From Psychrobacter sp. JCM 18900 (GTDB lineage Bacteria; Pseudomonadota; Gammaproteobacteria; Pseudomonadales; Moraxellaceae), in the NCBI RefSeq assembly GCF_904846625.1, contig NZ_CAJHBL010000005.1, forward strand, positions 124,001-188,000: 64,000 bases of DNA. The letters run 5' to 3'. Positions 1 to 10,600 of the stretch are shown here, piece after piece (position 1 is the stretch's first letter; the number at the start of each line of letters is the position of its first letter). The position numbers were made by a program, and so were the translations under genes. The notes beneath the pieces are model-generated. The model did no database searches, had not been told where the DNA came from, and saw only the letters and a list, made by a program, of their open reading frames with translations.

Positions 1-754
1 TAAATTCTGCTTGCCATGTGCGGTGTAGCCAAAATGTGATTTTCGAACCTTGGGTCTCTTTATTCTTAGTTATGTTATAAATAATTGGCTGATTATTCTT
101 GCTTAGGCTATTTTGATTGTTGTTACAATTAGTGTCCGCATTAACATTAGCAAATAAAGCATGCTCATGGATTGAATGAACGAAAGTATTTAAGTCGCTA
201 TTTTTAAAGCGCTGGTATAACGTAGTTATCGCATCAAAACGTTTGATCAACGTCTCTTTTTCATGATTACTCAGTGCTAGCTGCGCCCACAGGTAATCTC
301 GCTGACCAAACAAAGTATCTAGTAATACAAATAGCGATGTCTCCGTTATAGTGTCATCGTCTAGTTGCGTGTTTGGTTGCGTTTTTATCTGAGTATCAAT
401 CAGCGCAAAAATTGGTGTTGCCAGTATCTCTAGTAAGTTCTGCTGCCATGCATATAGTTTGACCAACTCACCATTAATTTGCCCTTGTAGCGGCGTTTCA
501 TGATCGGCTGTATCGACAGTTAATACAGTATGCCCTTCTTCCAAATGAGCCGCTAAAATAACGAATAGAGCCGTAAATAAATCGCTATCTTTTGACTTGC
601 CGATTCTTCTATTTTCATCGTTTGTCTTTGCATCTGTTGCGTCATATGCTACATGTGTTTGCTGACGGCGCAGCAAAATATAATCGCTGATGTTACTGGC
701 CCAGCTCTCTTGTAAGCTAATGGCTGACTTGCTCTTATTGTTATTATGACTCAT
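1..754 (-). CDS. recD: RecD, exonuclease V alpha subunit (N-terminal part; cut by window edge)
   Basis: The reading frame stays open on the minus strand from an ATG at 754 to the window edge, about 251 codons. The visible part is the poorly conserved RecD N-terminal region that contacts RecBC, including a W-A-S-x-x-I-S-D-Y start segment and an L-x-R-T-W-Q motif near the edge; the helicase motifs lie outside the window. RecD is the 5'-3' helicase subunit of RecBCD, which processes double-strand ends. The gene sits 74 bp behind recB in the leftward order recC-recB-recD. The name rests mainly on this operon position, because the N-terminal region is divergent. Confidence 0.85.
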   Translation of the reverse strand, partial: MSHNNNKSKSAISLQESWASNISDYILLRRQQTHVAYDATDAKTNDENRRIGKSKDSDLFTALFVILAAHLEEGHTVLTVDTADHETPLQGQINGELVKLYAWQQNLLEILATPIFALIDTQIKTQPNTQLDDDTITETSLFVLLDTLFGQRDYLWAQLALSNHEKETLIKRFDAITTLYQRFKNSDLNTFVHSIHEHALFANVNADTNCNNNQNSLSKNNQPIIYNITKNKETQGSKITFWLHRTWQAEF

Positions 755-828
755 CGTATATTTATCTCTTTTTAATCTGATTAACTGCTATAACAATTTT
801 TATCTATCTAATTGCTATATAAGGTTTA

Positions 829-3800
829 TTAATCCGGCAGGCCAAACAAGGCATCTAGACCTTTAATGAATGCAATGGGAATATCCCAAGTAACCAGTCC
901 ATAACAACTTTTATCGCTCAAGTTATCGTGATTAGACTGAACCACATCTTGCGATGTAGGCATAGTAGTTGCCTGAGCATTCGGGTCATACACACCGCGT
1001 AAAAATACGTACTCTACAGCGCCTAAATATTTATCTTCGTTACCCGTATAATCACCGATTCTCATAGCAAGGAACCGATGCAATGCTACCTGATAGATTG
1101 CTGCTTGTAGCCAGTATCCCGCTTTAGACATTGCTTTCTTGAGGGTATCTTCATTGTAATCGCTTAGGCTATTTCCTAGAAAGTTACTCTTATAATCGAC
1201 CACATAATACTTGCCAGCATGCTCATACACCAAGTCAATCTCACCACGCAAATAACGATACAAATTTGCTTTGTTTTGTGGCACTAGAGTGACGTGTTTA
1301 TCGGTCTCGTCAGGTAAATACTGTTGGAAAAGCTTACTAATATCCTGTGCTTTAAAATTCTCTGACAATCCCATGTTGAACTCTAACTCGGCAAATCGCT
1401 TACCTTTATCAAGAGCAATCAAGGGTTGATTGGAAGCCAACAGTGGCGCATGCAGCACCTCTTCAATCCAATTAACTAATGCCTCATGCTTGGTTGTATC
1501 TATTGACTCAAGATCAAACCCATCACTATTTCTTTGTTTTTTGCCTTGTGATCTGCGGCTCTGCTGTTCCGCACTGCTATATATCAGCGGCAACTGATAG
1601 CTACTAATCGCTCTATCAATAACCTGAGGCCACTGGGCTTTATTGTTAAAGTCTATTTGTTCAAATATCTCATGCAAAAATGTACCAGCATTGGCACCTT
1701 TCACAAAGGTAAAACGGATATCATCTTCTGACTTGAGGCTTAGCTCACTGTCTTGTTCGAGAGACTCTTTACTATTCAGTGAAGAGAGGTCTGAAACAGA
1801 AGACTCTGTCATATCAATGTCTATCGCATCATCAATACGCTCATCCACTATCGCCATTGCTTGTGTAGATTCATCTAGCTGCCGCGCCAAAGCGGTAAAG
1901 CTGGTCTTAGCCCAACCGTAAAAATAATTGGTTTTCATCACCTCAGCAAATGGCGCGTACTCAATAGCCTCTGTCGTAGGCTTATGAGCATTTGACTTGG
2001 TAGCAGCCATCTGAACACTGTCATTTATACCTGCTGAGTTAGCATTGTTGTTTGCGTAATTATTGTCATAGAACTCATTAACTTTATGACCTCTAAGCAT
2101 GCCTACAATACCTTTGAGCCTGTCAGGTAGCTCGAACTTTGCTTCTGGCGATTCAAACCAATAAAACACTGGCTTTAGCTCAAACCCTGTTTTGTTACTC
2201 GGATCTCGTAGCACAACATAAAGCTGCTCACTGGCTCGAGTAAATGCCACATAGCCAAGCCGTCTTATCTCATCAAAACCTTCTTGTGTCTCGATATCCG
2301 TATAGTAACCCTCATCCGTGGCAGAGCCTTTCAATGGTGAGAAGCGGCGCTGATTACCCGATTGATTATCTGTCGTCTGCTGTATTAACACTGAGGGCGC
2401 TTGTTGCGCGTTATATAAATACAGCCCATAGTCTTCCTTATTGCCAGACTTCCTACTGGCATCACCCATTCCCAATACATAGACAATAGGGAACTCAAGC
2501 CCTTTTGACTTATGAATGGTCATCAGTTGCACGCCAGATTCTGTCGGTAGCGGATATTGCTTAGCCCAATCACTGTTGGGTGCTGTATCTATCTGCTGTC
2601 TGAACCACGCCAACAACTCATACTCACCCATTCCTAAACCATACTGCGCCAAGATATCCATCACATGACGCAAGTCCATGATATGGCGATCGCCTTCTGG
2701 ATGAGCAGCTAGGGCTTGCCAAACGCCTTGCGGCTGCACAGGGCTTTTATCTAATAAATAATGTAGCGCCGATAAGATGCCAAAGTGCTGCCAACGCTGT
2801 GCCCCTTCTTTTAGATAGGTAATAAAGTCTTGATAGCTCTTTTTAATATCAGTAGCTTCATTGGCTGGGAGGTCTTTCGAATTAGACTTATTTGAATGGG
2901 CGCTTGGTGTACTGCTACCCTCGGTAATACCTGACTCATGATCCGTCATCATGGCTTTGATGTTTTTGATACTCAGTCCATATAGGTGGCTGGTCAATAC
3001 CCGATTAATCATGTCATGACGATATGGGTATAGCATGGCACTCAACAATGCGGCCACATCTTCTGCCATAGTCGTCTCAAAGATACTGACATCACTAGTA
3101 GTCAAAGTCGGCACATTAAGTTTCACCAGCTCATCTTCGACCCTTTTCAGATCTTTTTTGGCACGTGCCAGCACCCCAATATCACTGGGCTGAATCAGCT
3201 TACCTTTGAGCGTCTGACCACTACTGAGCAAAGTGGCTATATGGCGAGCTGTGATTTCATGCTCATCATAATCAAACTCTTTGTCCTTGTCATAAGGCAG
3301 GTGTAATAAGCTCACTGGCTGAGCAGAAAGCACCTCTGTCACCAGTACATCATCTAAACTATTTGACTCATTAAACCAAGATAGCTGATATTCTGGTTTT
3401 GCTGCTTTGATATGTTGGTAATGAATCCCAGCACCCAGCTGCGACAGCTTATTCTCAGCAGTTGTTGCACTCGCCATACCAAACCAGCAATTCAATGCGT
3501 TAATCACACCGGCATTAGAACGGCGATTGATATCAAGCGTCCAAAGCGCACTTTTATCAAACTGGGCTTTCATGTAGTTATAGTTGGCCACATCACCGCC
3601 ACGAAACCCATAAATAGCCTGTTTGGGATCACCAACCAATAGCAGAAACTCATGATTGGCCTTCCTAGTAGTTGACGGCTTATCATTATCTGACTGTTTA
3701 CGCTTATTCTTTGGCAAATAAATGCTTTCAATCATAGTGGCTTGCTCGCCATTGATATCTTGCGACTCATCAATCAACGCCACTGGGTAATGATGACGAA

Positions 3801-5352
3801 TATAACGCGCCAGCTTATCCCCTTGGCGACCAGTTAGCGCTTGGTTTAAGCGTACCATTTGTAGACTAAAAGTCGTCTCGCCGCGCTCTTCCAAAATGAC
3901 TGGCAGCCTACTACGTACAGCCAGCACAATATGACGGTTAAGATTGGCTAAGACCAACAATATATGCTGATTTAAACTGTCTAGCATGTCTAAGAGAGCC
4001 ATTAACTTGCTAATGCTCTCTAGCTCAAAAAGCGTCTGATGCTCTTTTTCTTTATTCTTATTAAAGTTCTTAATTTTGCCATCTTCATCGGGATATCTAG
4101 AATCCTGCAATGATGTCAGAATCTTGTTTTCGCTCTCATTTAAATAGCTATTAAAGGTCAGCTGATACTGCGATATCTTTTGATGCACCTCAATAATGGC
4201 ATCAAACTGTTTGGTTAAATTAGAACCACCACGGAACCCTTGAGACTTTCTATAGTCAGGATTTAAATAAGGCTGAATATCAGCTAAATCTAACTGAGAA
4301 AACTCATTGATTAGCTTTTCGTATGCATCAAAATCAAAGCTTTTCTCATGCCTTATCTCATCAATCGGCGCAGAGATAAAATTAAGCGAGCGAGTTACGT
4401 ATTTCTTATGATCGCCAACTGCAGTCAGCTTACCTTGCTGATCCATTAGCGCGTAAAGTTTAGGCTGCTCATAATACAAACGGCTCTGAAACTGACGCAG
4501 CTCATCATGAACAATGCTATCGGTAACTTGTTCAATACTGCTATCTTCAATAATGCCCATGCCCTGCTGGTGACCAGTCTCGCTACTGTACTCCGTCAAC
4601 CATTTTTGCGCCAAGCTATCGAGCGTGCCTACGAATAGCTTATCTAGGGTGGTTAGTACTAATGCGGTACGCCTGATAGCTTCCGCCATTGGGTAACTGT
4701 ACACGTGATCCAGCAAATAACTGACGAGATGCAAGTTAATAGGATCTTGCATGATACCGTCTAAGCGCACATATTTGGCCTGATTCACCAGCCAATCTTC
4801 ACGGTCTTTCTTTGCCTGTTTACGTTTCTCTGCTGCCGCTTGCTTATCAGCAGCAAGGTCTTGATTTAAATCGTCAATATCTGTTTCAATGTTTGCATCA
4901 GTACTTGAATCATTGCCTGCTTGTGCGTCTTTATTACCCTCAGGCATGACTTGCAGTATATTGGGATAGAGACTCTCTTTATTGCTAGTATCAGCACTTA
5001 GGCTATTGACCCATTGTAATAGCTGATAAAAATCTACCAAACGATCATGGATACGCTGACGCATTTCGGCAGCGGCAGCTCGAGTAAAAGTCGTGGCAAT
5101 GATCTGCTCTGGTGCACGTCGCGCTTCAATCAGTAGACGCAGTACAATACCAGTCAGAGTCCAAGTCTTACCAGTACCAGCTGAGGCTTCAATTAGGTGC
5201 TTGCCCGTTAGGTCAACGTCAACTGCCGGTATGACATCAGCTTTACGTTCAGGTATAGCAGCCGAGTAAGGCAGCTCATCTGAAGGTTCATCGAATAAGT
5301 TCGGTTGTGTCGACGAGTCAATGGTATTGGTTGGGTCGGTAAAGTCTGTCAT
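829..5352 (-). CDS. recB: RecB, exonuclease V beta subunit
   Basis: This 1507-residue UvrD-type helicase/nuclease is the 3'-5' motor and nuclease of RecBCD. Walker A (ASAGTGKTWT) lies near residues 55-64. Further helicase motifs are LIDESQD (the usual form is DEFQDTD-like), GDPKQAIYGFRGGD and TIHKSKGLEFPIV. The C-terminal nuclease domain carries the RecB signature VVDYKSN near residue 1385. The protein is longer than E. coli RecB (1180 residues), with low-complexity Asn/Asp/Ser inserts near residues 140-180 and 1100-1140. It probably belongs to an operon with recC upstream and recD downstream. A MITE-like element lies 31 bp upstream of the start, and no good ribosome binding site is visible. 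Confidence 0.97.
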   Translation of the reverse strand: MTDFTDPTNTIDSSTQPNLFDEPSDELPYSAAIPERKADVIPAVDVDLTGKHLIEASAGTGKTWTLTGIVLRLLIEARRAPEQIIATTFTRAAAAEMRQRIHDRLVDFYQLLQWVNSLSADTSNKESLYPNILQVMPEGNKDAQAGNDSSTDANIETDIDDLNQDLAADKQAAAEKRKQAKKDREDWLVNQAKYVRLDGIMQDPINLHLVSYLLDHVYSYPMAEAIRRTALVLTTLDKLFVGTLDSLAQKWLTEYSSETGHQQGMGIIEDSSIEQVTDSIVHDELRQFQSRLYYEQPKLYALMDQQGKLTAVGDHKKYVTRSLNFISAPIDEIRHEKSFDFDAYEKLINEFSQLDLADIQPYLNPDYRKSQGFRGGSNLTKQFDAIIEVHQKISQYQLTFNSYLNESENKILTSLQDSRYPDEDGKIKNFNKNKEKEHQTLFELESISKLMALLDMLDSLNQHILLVLANLNRHIVLAVRSRLPVILEERGETTFSLQMVRLNQALTGRQGDKLARYIRHHYPVALIDESQDINGEQATMIESIYLPKNKRKQSDNDKPSTTRKANHEFLLLVGDPKQAIYGFRGGDVANYNYMKAQFDKSALWTLDINRRSNAGVINALNCWFGMASATTAENKLSQLGAGIHYQHIKAAKPEYQLSWFNESNSLDDVLVTEVLSAQPVSLLHLPYDKDKEFDYDEHEITARHIATLLSSGQTLKGKLIQPSDIGVLARAKKDLKRVEDELVKLNVPTLTTSDVSIFETTMAEDVAALLSAMLYPYRHDMINRVLTSHLYGLSIKNIKAMMTDHESGITEGSSTPSAHSNKSNSKDLPANEATDIKKSYQDFITYLKEGAQRWQHFGILSALHYLLDKSPVQPQGVWQALAAHPEGDRHIMDLRHVMDILAQYGLGMGEYELLAWFRQQIDTAPNSDWAKQYPLPTESGVQLMTIHKSKGLEFPIVYVLGMGDASRKSGNKEDYGLYLYNAQQAPSVLIQQTTDNQSGNQRRFSPLKGSATDEGYYTDIETQEGFDEIRRLGYVAFTRASEQLYVVLRDPSNKTGFELKPVFYWFESPEAKFELPDRLKGIVGMLRGHKVNEFYDNNYANNNANSAGINDSVQMAATKSNAHKPTTEAIEYAPFAEVMKTNYFYGWAKTSFTALARQLDESTQAMAIVDERIDDAIDIDMTESSVSDLSSLNSKESLEQDSELSLKSEDDIRFTFVKGANAGTFLHEIFEQIDFNNKAQWPQVIDRAISSYQLPLIYSSAEQQSRRSQGKKQRNSDGFDLESIDTTKHEALVNWIEEVLHAPLLASNQPLIALDKGKRFAELEFNMGLSENFKAQDISKLFQQYLPDETDKHVTLVPQNKANLYRYLRGEIDLVYEHAGKYYVVDYKSNFLGNSLSDYNEDTLKKAMSKAGYWLQAAIYQVALHRFLAMRIGDYTGNEDKYLGAVEYVFLRGVYDPNAQATTMPTSQDVVQSNHDNLSDKSCYGLVTWDIPIAFIKGLDALFGLPD

Positions 5353-5383
5353 ATGGGCGCATACTTTTAATTATTATTTATTA

Positions 5384-5553
5384 GGGCGTGTCTTCAATTC
5401 ACTTGATAGTTATCTAAATGGGCTAAAAACAGCTAAATTTTGCCAAACATCGTCAAATAGCTGGTTAATATCCCGATATTATCGGCACTATTTTCCTCGT
5501 TTGACGGCAATTTATCTCATTTTTATCACCATTTTTGAAATGAAGACACGCCC
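5384..5553. mobile_element. MITE-like element with terminal inverted repeats, inserted between recC and recB
   Basis: A 170-bp segment begins GGGCGTGTCTTCAATTC and ends with its near-perfect reverse complement (GAAATGAAGACACGCCC). Counting the flanking TA on each side, 18 of 19 bases match, and that TA fits a TA target duplication. The interior has no gene. It contains a weaker inverted pair around CGTCAAA (near 5450) and TTTGACG (near 5500), so the transcript could fold into a long hairpin. The element fills most of the 248-bp gap between recC and recB. Its size, ends and lack of coding capacity suggest a non-autonomous transposable element, but the parent IS is not in the window. Confidence 0.7.
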
Positions 5554-5600
5554 TAGAACAAAATAGCAAAAATTAATTAGAGGCTGCTCTAGATAATGAG

Positions 5601-8600
5601 CTAACCATCTAAGTCAGTTAACGCATTAAACATCGGCTCATACAGTGGCTGAGCTAATGTAGTCAACGCTGCTGACAAAGCCTTAAACGCATCTTGGTCA
5701 CGTAGTACATATTGCCAAATAGCATGCTGAGAGCAAGTATCATATACCGTGTCTGAGTTGTAGTTAGGTCTTAACCAGTCTGAGAAGTCGGCACGTTTTG
5801 GCCAATAGCTATTACCGTCACCTTCTTCAGGCTTTAGATACTTATCAAGGTAATTAAGTGCATATTCTGGTAGTAACGTAATAGGCACTTGACCCGTTAA
5901 CTTGCCAAAAACAGCCCATTTTATCAACTCAATGACTGCGTCTTCATAGACAATTGGGCTTAGTTTAAATGCGATTACATCTTTATAGTTACCAACTTGT
6001 GAGCTGGCCTTATTAAAGCGCCAAATACTCACGCCATCATTTAATACCACTTGCTCGGCAGTGGTACGTCTGGCCACTTGCCAATACAAATGTGACAACC
6101 AAAACTTGAGTAAATGCCTAGGACTGGCAGAATTGGGCAGTATATTTAACCATTGCTTAGGCGATTGCTGAGCATAAGGTACACCCGCCTGAATAACTGA
6201 TATGGGTGCTAATATTGGTACTGAGCCTTTTATCTTAATGGATTTTGGCAACAGCTTAAGCAGTGTCTCTATACCCTCTATATTCGTCTGATTACTTGAC
6301 TCGTTGTCAGTGCTACTCAGTATATTTTTTAGCTCTATTTGAACGGGATGCTCGGCAATTGGCGTCAGTAGCTGTAATACACTGCTGCTATCTGCCTTAC
6401 TCTCGTTGAGAATACTGCTTTCGTCAAAGCCATTAGCCATTAACTGCTCTTTAAACTCTAAACATTGCTGTTGCAGTTTCTTCTGTTGATTGGGTAATGT
6501 AGTTTGGCGAGCGACACCAGCAGGCATAATTTTTTGATACATCAGGATTGGCGTAGTGGTTTCATCCGCTGCACTCTTATTATTCTCATCAGTAACCAAC
6601 TGTTTAATCAAATGATCTTTGATTTGATAGGTAGTTAAACTGTCTAAAAATAAGGGCTCTTGATGTGATAGTGCTTCTTCACCTTGTACCACATGTACCT
6701 TTTGAGATCGTAAGAATGCTTTGGCAGGATGGCGCACTTGGTAAGACAATACCCCTTCAATATCAATCTCTCCGATGTTAAATATGTTATCAGATAACTC
6801 TTGGATGAGCGCCTCTGTCATGCTACTGACATCGCTAGGAGCATCAACAACTGTGTCGAACCCCAACAATTCAGCCAATGCAGACAAGGTTTGATTGTCT
6901 ACTTGACCTAGCTGACCCAAGCCTTGACCCAACACCTGAGCGATTGACTCATACTGCGCCTTCGTAGGTAAGCCCACCAACTCTTTATGCTCACTAGATA
7001 CTCGACCTTTTAATGTGTCAAACACCGCTTGCCAAAGCGGTGCAGGCGGAAACTGTTTTTTCTGAGCCAGTTTGGTTTTGCGCATGGCTATATTTAGTAA
7101 AGTATCCAGCTCATCAATCATATCGACAGGGCTGGAATCCTGAGCATTGATAGTAATGTTGGCATTAACGTTGGCATTAGCATTGTCATCAATATCAGGA
7201 GACGCTTGCTCAAAAACATTAGCACCTTCAATTTCTGTCTCAAACAGACTCTCATGAAAAGGCAGTGCAGGATGCTCAGTCACTAACCACTGCTTAATCA
7301 ATTTAGGTAAGTAACGCTTGAGGCTCTCGGTGGTGGGATCAATATTCTCAAGTAATGTCTCAAGCGAGTTCACCTGCCATTGCACCTCGCCTTGTAGGAA
7401 TTGCAATAGCTCGCTCACTGGGTTGGCTGGCAGATGCTCATGGGTGTCCGTCAAGCTTTGGCCGTTGTAGAACATCCAACATGCACTGCGCGCGCACAGT
7501 AGCGCATCTAAAAATGCACCGTTGTCATCATCTTCACTAACTCTGTCACCACGGCGTGCATTGGTCGCTTTCATCAAATCATAGCGGTTATCTCGGTCAC
7601 GCCCAGGAAACTCAGAGAGATCCATATTGAGCATCACCACCAGCTCAAATGGCACGTTTCTTAGTGCACCAAACCGACCAAAAGTAATCACCCCAGTTGG
7701 CTCGGCACTGACCTGCTGACTTTCAAGCTCGTTTTCGATACTGTCTAGCATAAAGCTCAGCTTGAGCGGCAATTGCTCCACACCTGCCAGCCTCTGCTCC
7801 ACTTCTCTGTTGTCGACATCACCACTAGCGTACTGCCTATAGTGACGATTGGCTCGCAGACTTGATTTAAAACCATTCATCGCGTTGTAAATGGCGCGCA
7901 TGGTACGTGTTTGGTCTACATCACCAAAGTAGCGATGGATAACTTGTGTCTCAATCTGATCGAGCCAATCTTCCGCTTTCATTTTTTGTGTATGGTCATC
8001 ACGACGCGCAACTAAGCCCGTGTAAATACGACAAAGTGCTTCAACGATCAGCGCATCATTTAGGCTGACTTGTGGCAATGGCAAGGTCATTTCTGGTAAA
8101 GCTGTACTTGGCCATTCATCGTCACTTAGAGCATATAAGCAGTCGCTCAACTCAGCCTCTGGCATGACCAGACCTAGGGTCAGTCTGTCTAATGCCTGTG
8201 CAAAGCTAAAGCGATAGTCGTAATCATTACTGTCTAAAGTTTGCTTAAGATGCAGCTCGTCAAAACCGCGAATAAAGCCCGCCTCTACCAATAAATCACA
8301 GCCACGGCTCATTTGCTCATGAGTCAGTCCAAAGCTTTCAAATAAAGGCGGTAACATGAGCCAGTCTAAGACTTCAGCTGCTTCAAAACGGGCGCTATGG
8401 CTACCCAATAGCTTGTAAAAACCGATAATCGCTTCCCATAACTGGCGAATGTCGGCATCAACAACACCAGTCACTTTAGCAGGCAAAGTCAAACCGTCTT
8501 GACCTTTACCATTGACGAAGATAGACCCAATCAATGCATGATGACGTTCAACATCAGGTAGCAGTACAACAATGTCGGAGATATGGCGTTTCTTCTCACC

Positions 8601-10166
8601 AGATTTGATAGGTTCATTTAGCCAACGGCCAATCATAATACGCAATACTTCAAGTTGACGCTGCAAACTATGACACGAATGTATGCTTAGGCTATTATCT
8701 TGGGAAGAGATTTCCCAAAAACGGTCTTTCTCAAAGCGCTTATTTTCTAATGCTTCATCTTCATACCAAGCCGTTTCTGGCTTAGCTTCATCAAAGCTTG
8801 GCTCTAGTTGCTTACTTACCGCTTGTGAGACTGTAGCGGCTGTTGCTTGCTGGGTAGATTGCTCATCAAGCATCAATACATCATTTTGCAAACGTTTTAA
8901 TAAGCTCAGGTTACCTTGGGCATCTTGAGTACTGACAGCGTCATCAGCAGCATCTATGCTTTCATAATCGTAATGACCGAGCACATTATCTACACCCTTA
9001 TCAAAGTTATCTTGCCATTCGACTAGCGCATCGTCGTACTGCTCATTACCAGACAAGTTAGCAAGCATTGCAAACGCATCGCGCGACTGCTTGCCCAAAC
9101 GTGATAGCAAACTGTGACCATAATCACGCAAAAACACACTTTCAGGATTGATAATCTGCTGACGCTGTAACCATGATTTATCAACGATATCGGCCCAAAA
9201 CAGCTTTGATGGATTGTAATGCAATAGCGTGATATTCATGTATTGCGACAAGCGCTGTAGAAAGTCTAACTCGGTCTGTGGCAGTTGCTGAATGGTAAAT
9301 ATACGCAGTACTTTGGGCAACTGATCGCGCTCATTCGCCTTGTTACCTTTTAAAGCCGACCAAAACGCACGCTCCAGTGCCACACGGTGTAAATGAACAT
9401 CAGCAAACAAATGTGACCATAAGAATCTTTGGGCGATTTCTAGCTCAACATAATGCTCGACCAACCACTCAGGTGTGCCGCGCGCATACTTATCAAAGCG
9501 CAGAGATAAGGCGTCTTTATCTGCTATCAACTCACTTACGCTCAACGGCTTGTTTTGCGACCATAATGCCAACCAATCCTCACGGTGAGTCAAATAGCGG
9601 TTAAACACTCTTGCCAAATCGCTTGCCAGCTGCCAAATACGGGCATCTTGTTGCGCCTTATCCTGTCGCACATTGTCTTTTAGCACACTGCCTTGCTGTA
9701 AATTATCCTGTTGTACATTATCTTGTTGAGCAATTGCCTGTGGGTCATCAATCAAAGATGCCAGTAATGGATGAACCGGATGCTTCTCATCTTTAACAAT
9801 CGACTCTTGATAGTAAGTCAAATACCCAAACAATCGCCATTGCATCACCGTTGGTGACAACACCGCCACTTCGGGTACATTCAAGGTTTGCGCTTCAGGG
9901 TTTTGCGCTAGTAAAGAAGCGTTATGGCGAGTTAGCACATCTTGCATCAATGTCCATTGATACTGACCCCAGAATTTAGTACGCACCAAGGTACTAATAC
10001 CAGCACGGCTAGCAATAGTTTTGTCCAACCAATCACCCAATACCATTGACGGTACAATGACAATAAAAGGCTCAAAAACAGGCTGATCCTTGGACTGGTA
10101 TTGTACAAGCAATTGATCAACGAGGTTTTCGGTACGGTGCGACTGAATGATAGTGAACATAGACAA
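5601..10166 (-). CDS. recC: RecC, exonuclease V gamma subunit
   Basis: This 1521-residue protein matches RecC across its length: the N-terminal IIVIVPS-type segment with GDWLDKTIA, a region with SIHSCHSLQRQLEVLR and DIVVLLPD typical of RecC, and FGALRNVPFELVVMLNM...FPGRDRDNRYDLM near residue 850. RecC is an inactivated helicase/nuclease scaffold that recognises Chi and splits the strands between RecB and RecD. It is longer than E. coli RecC (1122 residues). The extra length includes a repetitive QQDN-rich insert near residues 145-170 and an Asn/Ala-rich insert near residue 1000. It is the first gene of the leftward recCBD group. Confidence 0.97.
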   Translation of the reverse strand: MSMFTIIQSHRTENLVDQLLVQYQSKDQPVFEPFIVIVPSMVLGDWLDKTIASRAGISTLVRTKFWGQYQWTLMQDVLTRHNASLLAQNPEAQTLNVPEVAVLSPTVMQWRLFGYLTYYQESIVKDEKHPVHPLLASLIDDPQAIAQQDNVQQDNLQQGSVLKDNVRQDKAQQDARIWQLASDLARVFNRYLTHREDWLALWSQNKPLSVSELIADKDALSLRFDKYARGTPEWLVEHYVELEIAQRFLWSHLFADVHLHRVALERAFWSALKGNKANERDQLPKVLRIFTIQQLPQTELDFLQRLSQYMNITLLHYNPSKLFWADIVDKSWLQRQQIINPESVFLRDYGHSLLSRLGKQSRDAFAMLANLSGNEQYDDALVEWQDNFDKGVDNVLGHYDYESIDAADDAVSTQDAQGNLSLLKRLQNDVLMLDEQSTQQATAATVSQAVSKQLEPSFDEAKPETAWYEDEALENKRFEKDRFWEISSQDNSLSIHSCHSLQRQLEVLRIMIGRWLNEPIKSGEKKRHISDIVVLLPDVERHHALIGSIFVNGKGQDGLTLPAKVTGVVDADIRQLWEAIIGFYKLLGSHSARFEAAEVLDWLMLPPLFESFGLTHEQMSRGCDLLVEAGFIRGFDELHLKQTLDSNDYDYRFSFAQALDRLTLGLVMPEAELSDCLYALSDDEWPSTALPEMTLPLPQVSLNDALIVEALCRIYTGLVARRDDHTQKMKAEDWLDQIETQVIHRYFGDVDQTRTMRAIYNAMNGFKSSLRANRHYRQYASGDVDNREVEQRLAGVEQLPLKLSFMLDSIENELESQQVSAEPTGVITFGRFGALRNVPFELVVMLNMDLSEFPGRDRDNRYDLMKATNARRGDRVSEDDDNGAFLDALLCARSACWMFYNGQSLTDTHEHLPANPVSELLQFLQGEVQWQVNSLETLLENIDPTTESLKRYLPKLIKQWLVTEHPALPFHESLFETEIEGANVFEQASPDIDDNANANVNANITINAQDSSPVDMIDELDTLLNIAMRKTKLAQKKQFPPAPLWQAVFDTLKGRVSSEHKELVGLPTKAQYESIAQVLGQGLGQLGQVDNQTLSALAELLGFDTVVDAPSDVSSMTEALIQELSDNIFNIGEIDIEGVLSYQVRHPAKAFLRSQKVHVVQGEEALSHQEPLFLDSLTTYQIKDHLIKQLVTDENNKSAADETTTPILMYQKIMPAGVARQTTLPNQQKKLQQQCLEFKEQLMANGFDESSILNESKADSSSVLQLLTPIAEHPVQIELKNILSSTDNESSNQTNIEGIETLLKLLPKSIKIKGSVPILAPISVIQAGVPYAQQSPKQWLNILPNSASPRHLLKFWLSHLYWQVARRTTAEQVVLNDGVSIWRFNKASSQVGNYKDVIAFKLSPIVYEDAVIELIKWAVFGKLTGQVPITLLPEYALNYLDKYLKPEEGDGNSYWPKRADFSDWLRPNYNSDTVYDTCSQHAIWQYVLRDQDAFKALSAALTTLAQPLYEPMFNALTDLDG
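9649..9742 (-). repeat. recC: Degenerate short tandem repeat inside recC
   Basis: The DNA encoding the segment QQDNVQQDNLQQGSV and the following residues is built from imperfect repeats of a unit like TTATCTTGTTG or TTATCCTGTTG. It encodes runs of Gln-Gln-Asp-Asn. It lies in a surface-type insert absent from shorter RecC proteins. Such a tract could change length by slippage in steps that keep the frame. Confidence 0.5.
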
Positions 10167-10600
10167 TAATCTGATTGCAATAAAGGTGAGGTATTAGGAT
10201 TAATAAAAAAGGCTTCACTTGTAGATGAGATGTCTGTATCCAATGTCAAAAATGCTATGAAACGTCCAGACAAAACAAAAATCGATACTCATCAATCCAT
10301 GTTTGATGGTCGTTACTATGATGCATTTCTGCTAGCATGAGGGCCATAAACAAAAACAACTATAGTAGCAAATTCTACATATCCATTGATAACGTTGACT
10401 TGCCAAATTTGCTATCAGTGTGCCATTGATGGTTATCGTTTACTAGTGTAGATGCCGATATTATAATAAGCTTGCGACATTTAGTGTCGTTTTATACTAT
10501 CATTCCTATTTACAATGAAATAATCTCATTGCGGTTTTTAAATTGGCCTTTACAACCTGTATCTAAATAATACTTTCTATTGACGGGATTACTTAATATT
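10167..10600. other. Divergent intergenic region between recC and the 175-residue gene
   Basis: This 434-bp gap must hold the promoters for the leftward recCBD operon and the rightward gene at 10601. It contains a separated 9-bp inverted pair, TAGCAAATT at 10366-10374 and AATTTGCTA at 10406-10414. It also contains a small hairpin CGACA-TTTAG-TGTCG at 10475-10489 followed by TTTTAT. No convincing gene or RNA was found; the short frames are not preceded by ribosome binding sites. Confidence 0.4.

Noticed and set aside
10580..10600. Alternative TTG start of the 175-residue gene
   Set aside because: No ribosome binding site lies upstream, and the conserved-looking part starts at ATG 10601.
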